Notes under the pieces: generated by a model
Told to the model about the DNA's origin: nothing
The model's input: the letters and a program-made list of their open reading frames with translations, nothing else
The model's database searches: none
In this document: in pieces, positions 1 to 5,993 of the stretch
Layout of the letters: the number at the start of each line of letters is the position of its first letter
How positions within the stretch are numbered: position 1 is the first letter of the stretch
NCBI GenBank assembly: GCA_023230585.1
Contig: JALNXB010000001.1
Coordinates: 1-64,000, forward strand
Direction: 5' to 3'
DNA from: a bacterium
Lineage (GTDB): Bacteria > Ratteibacteria > UBA8468 > B48-G9 > JAFGKM01
Length of the DNA: 64,000 nt
Program-made: the position numbers and the translations under genes

Positions 1-1
1 A

Positions 2-687
2 ACCGCATTTGTGCTGCGCAATGTCTTCGGACTACAGGCTTCCTATCAAACAGTACTCAATTACTCCGAGATGGCCGCTTATCACTGCCACAAGTTTAAT
101 ATGGCCCATAAAGGAGAAGCCGATACTCTGCAAGTAGGCGACGAGGTCTATGCTAAAGTCGCTGGCCGCAATTGGTACGCATTCCTGTTTCTTTCGCCTT
201 TGCGGCGCAAACTTACTTCTTATCACTGCTCTCCTGAACGTGATGAACGGGCCGCTACTACTGCTTTGAAAGAAGTATCAGAACCATCCCGAAAAACACC
301 CAGGAAGTAACCGCGGTAACAGACGGCTTATCTTCCTATGTGCCTGCAGTTCAGTATATCAACCGCACAGAAAATATAAAACTCTTACATAAGCAAGTTA
401 TCGGATTGCAGAACCTTGATACGGAATCTGAAACCTACCGACCATTCAAACAAATGATTGAAAGGCTTAACCGTACTTTCAGGTTTCACACAAATCCTGC
501 CTCAGGGTTTAAGGAAGCAAACGGACTGATTTCTATTACAACTCTTTTTGCTACACACTACAACTTCCTGCGTCCACACGAAGCTTTAAACTTTGAGGTA
601 CCATGTCCGTTAGACCAGTTGAAGAACATTACCACTTTGCAAGGCAAATGGGCTAAAATTCTGCATATAGCAGCGTCTTTAACCTAA
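2..687 (+). pseudogene. DDE transposase remnant, 5'-truncated and frameshifted
   Basis: This is the remains of a DDE-type insertion-sequence transposase. Coding continues past the left edge of the window in frame 2. It reads through QVGDEVYAKVAGRNWYAF and LRRKLTSYH to about position 270. It then continues in frame 1 from about 271 with NTQEVTAVTDGLSSY (the D of TDG fits the second catalytic aspartate) and ends with the typical NFLRPHEALNF tail of IS6/IS240- and ISNCY-like DDE proteins. The expected first aspartate, just before LRRK, appears to be serine (LFLSPLRRK). The frame change and the missing residue mean it should be inactive. No terminal inverted repeats could be assigned because the left end is outside the window. 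The exact IS family is uncertain. Confidence 0.75.
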
Positions 688-1176
688 AATCAATACCAGT
701 GCATTCCGGTTGCTTATTTAACCCCTTAAAATCGTATGTTCTCAATCGCTTCCTCCGACCTTTCTCCTTCGTCTTTCCTGCCTCTTTAACTTTTCAATGA
801 ACATTGAATTCCGTTTTTCTGTAAGAAAAACCTGTCTTTATATTTTCATCTATTTTTCATCTGTTTTTTGACACAACCAAGTAACTCTGTTAAGGTTATA
901 GTGAAAAGATTATAACCTTGTCCCATAGAACTACAAAATCATAAGGTATAAAAGACTGTAGTTGTAAAGATTTGATGTTGTTTAACAGTTATACTCCCAT
1001 TCCTTTTCGCCTTCGGCGAGATTGCCACGTTACGAAACACTCGCAAAGACGGAATGGGAGCAAAGGCGTAAAGCCCCCCTCACCCTTAATCCCTCTCCCT
1101 CAAGGGTAGAGGGCAAAAAGGGTGGAAAAAAGAGGATTTCTTTCCGTATAGATTTTTAATGAGGCAATTCGTAAAC
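688..1176. other. Non-coding stretch with dispersed repeats
   Basis: No credible gene is present. It holds a 9-bp inverted repeat (AAGGTTATA at 892-900 and TATAACCTT at 911-919), a dispersed repeat at 980-1060 bounded by CTCCCATTCC (993-1002) and GGAATGGGAG (1051-1060), and a copy of a second family at about 1074-1117 (CCCTCACCCTTAATCCCTC followed by AGGGTAGAGGG). Both families recur elsewhere in this window between genes. The 9-bp inverted repeat could be a transposon relic or a weak hairpin; there is no T-run after it. Confidence 0.6.
980..1060 (+). repeat. Dispersed CATTCC/GGAATG repeat, copy 1 (left flank of NYN gene)
   Basis: The first 50 nt (980-1029) match 1989-2038 with a single difference, in the same orientation. 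Outer arms CTCCCATTCC and GGAATGGGAG are exact inverted repeats. An inner GCCTTCGGC hairpin follows the left arm. Related copies are at 2004-2112, 28811-28875 (inverted), 35109-35169 and 56645-56702 (inverted). Confidence 0.75.
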
Positions 1177-1204
1177 TTGACAAAATAAAATAGAGTGGTA
1201 TAAT
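1177..1204 (+). promoter_or_regulatory. Consensus sigma70-type promoter of the NYN gene
   Basis: TTGACA at 1177-1182, a 16-bp spacer and TATAAT at 1199-1204 match the consensus exactly. The predicted start is near 1211, which gives a leader of about 70 nt before the ATG at 1282. Confidence 0.75.
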
Positions 1205-1227
1205 GTTTATAGACTAACAAATCATCC

Positions 1228-1281
1228 CCAGTGAGGCAACTCACTGGCCCCCCCCAGGTTACGATCTGGGGGTTTTTTTTT
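1228..1281 (+). promoter_or_regulatory. Two-hairpin leader: GNRA stem-loop plus terminator-like hairpin covering the RBS
   Basis: Hairpin 1 pairs CCAGTGAG (1228-1235) with CTCACTGG (1240-1247) around a GCAA tetraloop, which is a GNRA loop. Hairpin 2 pairs CCCCCAG (1251-1257) with CTGGGGG (1266-1272) and is followed by nine T's (1273-1281) that run straight into the ATG. The only purine-rich ribosome-binding candidate is the GGGGG of the second stem, so the hairpin would act as an intrinsic terminator or as a cover over the ribosome-binding site. The structure is seen in the sequence; the regulatory role is inferred. Confidence 0.7.
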
Positions 1282-1917
1282 ATGAGAAAAATTATTTATA
1301 TAATCGACGGTTTTAATCTCTATCATTCTGTAAGAGACCTAAAAACATATACGGGTTCTTCTGCAAAATGGTTAGATATTTCCTCTCTATGCAAATCTTA
1401 CATTTATCTATTTGGCAAGGATGTTCTATTAGAAAAGATATTTTACTTTTCAGCCATTCCCTATTATCTTAAAGATAAGAGTCCTGATAAAATTAAACGA
1501 CAAAAAGATTATCAATTATGTCTTGAATCAACTGGAATTCAAATTGAGCTCGCTCGCTTTAAGAGTAAAAATGTTTACTGTGATAGATGCAATAGTACAA
1601 TTTTAAAGCATGAAGAAAAAGAAACAGATGTGGCAATGGCTGTAAAAATTTTTGAACTCTTTTTCAACAATGCCTGTGATGATATTATTATTGTTTCTGG
1701 TGATACAGATTTAGCTCCCGCAGTTAGAACATGCAAAATGCTTTTTCCAAGCAAAAATATTATTTTTGCTTTTCCCTACCATAGAAAGAATAAAGAATTA
1801 GCAACATTGGCTCCTGGATCATTTTCTATAAATAAAAAGCAGTATTTACGCTATCAATTGCCTAATCCCGTACTTTTAAAAAATGGCGAAAAAATTTACA
1901 AACCTTCGAAGTGGTAA
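1282..1917 (+). CDS. NYN-domain (PIN-like) putative ribonuclease
   Basis: The 211-residue protein begins MRKIIYIIDGFNLYHS, the classic first strand of NYN/LabA (DUF88) domains, with Asp9 and Asn12 at the predicted metal site. Further acidic residues lie in KETDVAMAV (Asp116) and SGDTDL (Asp141, Asp143), completing the PIN-like cluster. A CxxC at 100-103 sits mid-domain. NYN domains are metal-dependent ribonucleases acting on RNA in the cytoplasm; the target here is unknown. A longer reading from 1231 would translate the leader hairpins, so the ATG at 1282 is preferred. The gene is monocistronic, with its own promoter and a structured leader. Almost identical direct repeats at 980-1029 and 1989-2038 flank the cassette, which suggests gain by transfer or recombination. 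Confidence 0.85.
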   Translation: MRKIIYIIDGFNLYHSVRDLKTYTGSSAKWLDISSLCKSYIYLFGKDVLLEKIFYFSAIPYYLKDKSPDKIKRQKDYQLCLESTGIQIELARFKSKNVYCDRCNSTILKHEEKETDVAMAVKIFELFFNNACDDIIIVSGDTDLAPAVRTCKMLFPSKNIIFAFPYHRKNKELATLAPGSFSINKKQYLRYQLPNPVLLKNGEKIYKPSKW

Positions 1918-2165
1918 AACATAAATTGATAGTTTAATAATTACATATTAGGTTTAATTTTTTTAATCGTCAGGTACAAAAGAATGGTGTTTAACAGTTA
2001 TACTCCCATTCCTTTTCGCCTTCGGCGAAATTGCCACGCCAAAAGACACCCTCCTACGCTAAAGCTTCGGCGGATAAAGTTCGCAAGACAAACTATAAAA
2101 GACGGAATGGGATAGAAAGCAAAAAAAAGGGGGGGATTTTTATTTAAATTTATTTTGTTTTGGTA
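1918..2165. repeat. Intergenic stretch with dispersed CATTCC/GGAATG repeat, copy 2
   Basis: No gene is present. The repeat runs 1989-2112, with TCCCATTCC at 2004-2012 and GGAATGGGA at 2104-2112 as inverted outer arms. It differs from copy 1 by an internal insertion (about 2040-2100) that includes CCTACGCTAAAGCTTCGGCGG, a segment also seen near 34995-35025. It lies downstream of the NYN gene and upstream of the GntR-operon promoter. Confidence 0.65.
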
Positions 2166-2212
2166 TTGACAGGGGGGAAATTTTCAGGTAATATGTATTA
2201 AAGAGTTAATAC
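2166..2212 (+). promoter_or_regulatory. Promoter with GntR (YtrA-type) operator
   Basis: TTGACA (2166-2171), a 17-bp spacer and TAATAT (2189-2194) form a promoter. Directly after the -10 box is a perfect inverted repeat, GTATTAA-AGAG-TTAATAC (2195-2212), covering the expected transcription start. It precedes a YtrA-like GntR gene, so autorepression by steric block is the simplest reading. Confidence 0.65.
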
Positions 2213-2239
2213 AATAAGGCGGAAAAGGCGAGGAAAACA

Positions 2240-2632
2240 ATGAATATAAAAATAGATACTGAAAGCGGTCTGGCTCCATACCTGCAGATTATCAAACAGA
2301 TAAAATATCTTGTTGCTTGTGGCGCTTTGAAACCGGGTGACCAACTGCCTGCAATAAGAGACCTTGCTATGACATTAAGAATAAATCCTAATACTGTTGC
2401 ACGTGCGTATAGGGAGTTGGGCTACGAAAAAATTATTACAAGTAGTTGGGGTGCTGGAACTTTTATTTCGGAAGGGATAAAAGAGATTGCTGAATCTGAA
2501 AAAAAGAAGGTTGTTGCAGAAACCTTAAAGCAGGCAATACATCAGGCAGGCGGTTTGGGACTTGCTAAGGAAGAAATTGTTCAACTTTTTGATAATCTGT
2601 TAAATAACTACAAAGGAGATACAAAAAAATGA
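2240..2632 (+). CDS. GntR-family transcriptional regulator, YtrA-like
   Basis: This is a 130-residue regulator with an N-terminal winged helix-turn-helix (about 10-78). Typical GntR elements are visible: APYLQIIKQIKYLV, LKPGDQLPAIRDLA, and NPNTVARAYREL with the recognition helix, then the wing GAGTFI. The C-terminal part is short (about 50 residues), as in the YtrA subfamily, which lacks a large ligand domain and usually controls adjacent ABC transporters. That fits the context: its stop overlaps the start of the next ABC permease gene, and an ABC ATPase gene follows. An inverted repeat at 2195-2212 on the promoter is a probable autoregulatory operator. Ribosome-binding site GCGAGGA precedes the ATG. 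Confidence 0.85.
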   Translation: MNIKIDTESGLAPYLQIIKQIKYLVACGALKPGDQLPAIRDLAMTLRINPNTVARAYRELGYEKIITSSWGAGTFISEGIKEIAESEKKKVVAETLKQAIHQAGGLGLAKEEIVQLFDNLLNNYKGDTKK

Positions 2633-3021
2633 GACCTCTTATTCAGAAAGAATTGCGTGAACATCAACTATTTTTCTTCCTATCTCTTGCTTTTGTTTTG
2701 TTAAGTGTTACAATTTTGATAATATTTAAACATAAGATAAACAAGAATAATATTGAATGGATTCAAATGTTATTCTATATAGCAGTACCTTTTATTTTTG
2801 CAGTTTTGTTTGGAACTCTTCCGTTTACAAAAGAGTTTACTCAAAACACAAAACCATTTCTTTTAACTCATCCCGTCAGTTCAACTAAAATATTCTGGAT
2901 AAAAATTTTTACTGCCCTGGCGTCTCTTTTGATTCTACTTGTTTCTTATATCTTGCGGGTGCGATTTTTTTTAAATATTTTTACGGTCTTAAAGATAATG
3001 TTAGTTTACCAAGAACTATAG
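2629..3021 (+). CDS. ABC-2-type permease, N-terminal part (frameshifted)
   Basis: This is the N-terminal part of a membrane permease overlapping the GntR stop by 4 nt. It begins MRPLIQKELREHQLFFFL, a usual opening of ABC-2 permeases, and has hydrophobic segments at about 14-33, 46-64 and 88-106. The natural protein continues in another frame: near 2951-2960 the reading shifts from SLLILLVSYIL to frame-0 AGAIFFKYFYGLKDNVSL and on into the next entry. Beyond the shift the residues of this frame (RVRFFLNIFTVL) no longer look like a natural continuation. Either a one-base indel has broken the gene or the assembly has an error near the following T-run. It would form the export channel for the ATPase at 4732. 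Confidence 0.7.
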   Translation: MRPLIQKELREHQLFFFLSLAFVLLSVTILIIFKHKINKNNIEWIQMLFYIAVPFIFAVLFGTLPFTKEFTQNTKPFLLTHPVSSTKIFWIKIFTALASLLILLVSYILRVRFFLNIFTVLKIMLVYQEL

Positions 3022-3023
3022 AT

Positions 3024-4583
3024 TTGTTCTATTTTTTTCTGTCGGCAATTCTTATCTACTCTGCATCTCTGCTTGGCTCATTACTATTTAAAAACTTTTT
3101 CCCATCAATACTTGGTGTTCCGTTTTTCCTTCTTTTAATTGGGCTGGTTTTTTCACCTTTTTTTGTATTCTTGTTTTTACTTGCGCCTTCTTTACATATA
3201 TTCTTTATTCTTCTTTTTTCTTCTACAATAGGTCTATTTCTAACTTTAAGTTTTGTTATATGGCAAAAAGAATCAGTTTCTGATACAGGGGCTGTTAAGA
3301 AAAGTTTGAAGATTTTGGTTTCAATATTTGTTATCTCTCTATTTATGCACGGGATATGCAATCTTGTATCAGAGGTAGAACTGAGGAAATCGATAGAGCA
3401 AGCAAAATCGCTTGGTCTAAAGTTAAGAATTGAAGAGATAATCCCCCCTGCTGTCCCTGATGAAAAGAATGGTGCAGTAGTATATGAAGAAGCATTTACA
3501 TTGGTTGACAGTTTACAGAAGAGATATAAAGAAGAGTGGGAATATGTTTTTCCAACATCAAAATATATTCCCATATCAAATGTTGGGCAACTTCTGGAGG
3601 AATCAACGTTAGAAGAAAAAAACAGGTTGAGTAGAATTGTGGAAGACCCTGAATTTATCCTATTATACAAATTGGTAGAAAAAGCAGTTAAAATGCCTGA
3701 GTGTCGTTTTGATGTGGAATATCAAGCAGGTGTAGATATGTCCCACACTCAAATTGTTAAAATGGGGGAGGCGGCAAAGATAGTTGCAGTAAAAACAGGG
3801 CTTCTTGTTAGTGAAGGTAGGTTTCAAGAATCTTTAGATTCTGCTATTCTATTGTGGAAAATGGGGGATTCTTTTGCTAATGAACCGTTACTTATCTCTC
3901 AAGCATCTCGTACGCAGATCAAGCAAGTATCTATATATAATATTAAAAAAATCTTTGAGACCACAACATTAGTAAAAATTCCTCAAGAACAGATGGATGA
4001 GTTAATAAAAATATCAAAAGATAAGGAGATGGAACTTTTTTTAAATGGGTTTATTAAAGGAGACACTACCGTATATTTATCTCTTTTTAGCTCGACAAAA
4101 GATAGGTTGGATGGCTACTACTTTGAAGATGTGTTACCATTTCCATTTTACGGTTCTTACTTGTTGCGTCCTATTTTTAAGAAAGACCAGAGTTGTTATC
4201 TGAAATTTTTTGTTAAACGTATGGAACTCTTTTCAGAGCCATATTTTGTATCCATAAACAAAAGCAAAAAGCTGGATGAACAATTTGCTGATTATAAGAG
4301 TTTCAAAACAAAAAAACTATTGTTCAGTAGCATGTTGTTAACTTCTAATAGGTTTTTTCTAAAAAGACAGGCAGAACATATTGTAAATCTTGATACCCTT
4401 AAACTTATTCTTGCTCTTAAAATTTATCACGATAAACACCATAATTACCCTAATTCTTTGGCTCTTCTTGCTCCAAATATAATTCCAGAGGTGCCTATAG
4501 ACCCGTTTACAGGGAAAGATTATATCTATCGGTTAGAAGGAAAAGGATTTGTATTAGATAGTGCAGGTGCAAAAAAAGAATAA
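3024..4583 (+). CDS. ABC-2 permease C-terminal part with large extracytoplasmic domain (frameshifted)
   Basis: This is the downstream part of the frameshifted permease; the natural coding frame is open from about 2931. Residues 1-115 hold three or four hydrophobic segments (SAILIYSASLLGSLLF, GVPFFLLLIGLVF, LKILVSIFVISLFMHGI). The remaining 400 residues are soluble and predicted to be outside the cytoplasm. The tail reads HNYPNSLALLAPNIIPEVPIDPFTGKDYIY, which resembles the end of pseudopilin-like and other PVC-type extracytoplasmic proteins. The function of this domain is unknown to me. An ABC-2 permease with such an appendage is uncommon. Translation from the ATG at 3024 is possible, but no clear ribosome-binding site precedes it. 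Confidence 0.65.
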   Translation: MFYFFLSAILIYSASLLGSLLFKNFFPSILGVPFFLLLIGLVFSPFFVFLFLLAPSLHIFFILLFSSTIGLFLTLSFVIWQKESVSDTGAVKKSLKILVSIFVISLFMHGICNLVSEVELRKSIEQAKSLGLKLRIEEIIPPAVPDEKNGAVVYEEAFTLVDSLQKRYKEEWEYVFPTSKYIPISNVGQLLEESTLEEKNRLSRIVEDPEFILLYKLVEKAVKMPECRFDVEYQAGVDMSHTQIVKMGEAAKIVAVKTGLLVSEGRFQESLDSAILLWKMGDSFANEPLLISQASRTQIKQVSIYNIKKIFETTTLVKIPQEQMDELIKISKDKEMELFLNGFIKGDTTVYLSLFSSTKDRLDGYYFEDVLPFPFYGSYLLRPIFKKDQSCYLKFFVKRMELFSEPYFVSINKSKKLDEQFADYKSFKTKKLLFSSMLLTSNRFFLKRQAEHIVNLDTLKLILALKIYHDKHHNYPNSLALLAPNIIPEVPIDPFTGKDYIYRLEGKGFVLDSAGAKKE

Positions 4584-4592
4584 AAGGTAAAA

Positions 4593-4640
4593 AACCCCCT
4601 CACCTTTTATTCCTCTCCCCCAGGAGGAGAGAAAAATGGG
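4593..4640 (+). repeat. Dispersed CCCTCACC... repeat inside the operon
   Basis: CCCCCTCACCTTTTATTCC followed by CAGGAGGAGAG is a variant of the family also seen at 1074-1117, 28750-28799 (inverted), 35187-35230 and 56583-56631 (inverted). It separates the permease and ATPase genes. Confidence 0.5.
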
Positions 4641-4731
4641 GGGCTTGTCCCATAGTTTTTCTGAGGGATGGAGGGCGAAAGCAGAGAAAAGTGCCAAATT
4701 AGATAAAACGATACATAAGACGGGAGGAAAA

Positions 4732-5628
4732 ATGTCTGATTTAGTTATATCAACTCAGAATTTAACAAAAAAGTATTCTCAGCATAAAACAGCGGTCAAT
4801 TCTCTTGATTTAGAAGTACCAAAAGGGGCTGTATATGTGTTTCTGGGTAAAAACGGTGCAGGCAAGACCACAACTATACGTATGCTTATGGGGCTTTTGA
4901 AACAGACCTACGGTAGAACGGAAGTTTTAGGGTTCAACCCTATTTTCCAACCTATCTCTATAAAAGAACGGGTTGGTTATGTGGCTGATAATCAGAAGAT
5001 GTATGACTGGATGAGTGTTGAAGAGACAATCAATTTTTGTAGTTCTTTTTATTCTACCTGGAACAAAACTTTCTCAGAACATCTTTTAAAACAGCTCGAC
5101 CTACCTAAAGTTGCTAAAGTAAAAGACCTATCGAGAGGTATGAACGGAAAACTTGCTCTTCTGCTTGCACTCTCTCATCAGCCGGAACTTCTTATTCTTG
5201 ATGACCCTACTTCTGGGCTTGACCTAATTGTTAGACGTGAATTTTTAAAAGGTATTATAGATATAATACATCAGGAAGGAAAAACTGTCTTCTTCTCTAC
5301 TCACATCATAGCAGAAGCGGAACAGATAGCCGATTATGTAGGAGTACTGGAAGAGGGACGTCTTCTGCTTTCTCAACCTATAGAAGAACTTAAAAGTTCA
5401 GTTAAACGTCTACGTCTTATATTTGAGGACAGAGTGCCAGAAAATATATCTTTGCCAAATATTTTAAGCAGAGAAGTTTTGGGGCATACATTGTCGCTTG
5501 TAGTAAAAGATTACAACCCAACCACTCTTCACTCTTTATCTCCATATAACCCAAAAAATATTGAAGTTTTTGACCTTAATCTTGAGGAAATCTTTATTTC
5601 GCTTGTTGATAAAGAGGAAAAACCATAA
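4732..5628 (+). CDS. ABC transporter ATP-binding protein
   Basis: This 298-residue nucleotide-binding subunit energises the permease encoded just upstream. Walker A is GKNGAGKTT (39-47), the Q-loop glutamine is in VADNQKMYDW (about 88), the signature is the degenerate LSRGMNGK (133-140), Walker B is LLILDDPTSGLD (153-164), and the switch histidine is in STHIIAEAEQ (191). The degenerate signature and length are usual for YtrB/CcmA-like exporters of GntR-YtrA operons. GGGAGGAAAA just before the ATG at 4732 supports this start over the longer frame from 4636, whose extra residues would be translated from a dispersed intergenic repeat. Substrate unknown. Confidence 0.88.
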   Translation: MSDLVISTQNLTKKYSQHKTAVNSLDLEVPKGAVYVFLGKNGAGKTTTIRMLMGLLKQTYGRTEVLGFNPIFQPISIKERVGYVADNQKMYDWMSVEETINFCSSFYSTWNKTFSEHLLKQLDLPKVAKVKDLSRGMNGKLALLLALSHQPELLILDDPTSGLDLIVRREFLKGIIDIIHQEGKTVFFSTHIIAEAEQIADYVGVLEEGRLLLSQPIEELKSSVKRLRLIFEDRVPENISLPNILSREVLGHTLSLVVKDYNPTTLHSLSPYNPKNIEVFDLNLEEIFISLVDKEEKP

Positions 5629-5729
5629 AACTCTCAGGTATATAAAAGTTGCCAAAACCCTTTCTTTTATGTAAAATAAAGATAGTTTCTTATTAAAGAA
5701 CAATCAATTCAAATCTTTAGGAATTTTTT

Positions 5730-5936
5730 ATGAGCATTATTGTTAGGAAAGGTAAAGTTATTACAAGGGAAGAACTTTGTAAGGCGAAAGAAAAATGTCA
5801 TAAAAATCAGGCCAAACTATCTTTTGAAGAAAAAATCTGTATTCTTGTTGAGTTGCAAAAAACATCAAAGAGTGCTCGCTTCCATAAAAAAAGGTTGTCT
5901 GAAAAATCTAACCAATTGACTTTTAGTAAGCCATAA
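5730..5936 (+). CDS. Small conserved-looking protein of unknown function
   Basis: A 68-residue, lysine-rich, soluble protein with AGGA about 9 nt before the ATG. The middle reads AKLSFEEKICILVELQK. That helical segment resembles one found in small proteins paired with nucleotidyltransferase toxins, but no toxin partner lies next to it, so the resemblance is only suggestive. It stands alone between the ABC operon and the PQQ cluster. It could be a spurious ORF: the opposite strand has an 81-residue frame over part of it. Confidence 0.4.
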   Translation: MSIIVRKGKVITREELCKAKEKCHKNQAKLSFEEKICILVELQKTSKSARFHKKRLSEKSNQLTFSKP

Positions 5937-5993
5937 ATTATAATCGAATATACACTTAAAAGCATTTTAAAATCAATTAAGGGGAGAAAAGAT

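Noticed and set aside
892..919. Inverted repeat as an IS terminal repeat
   Set aside because: It is a single hairpin-like structure of 9 bp without a partner or target duplication.
1231..1281. Longer N-terminus of the NYN protein
   Set aside because: It would translate both leader hairpins and the terminator T-run, and the family motif starts at the ATG at 1282.
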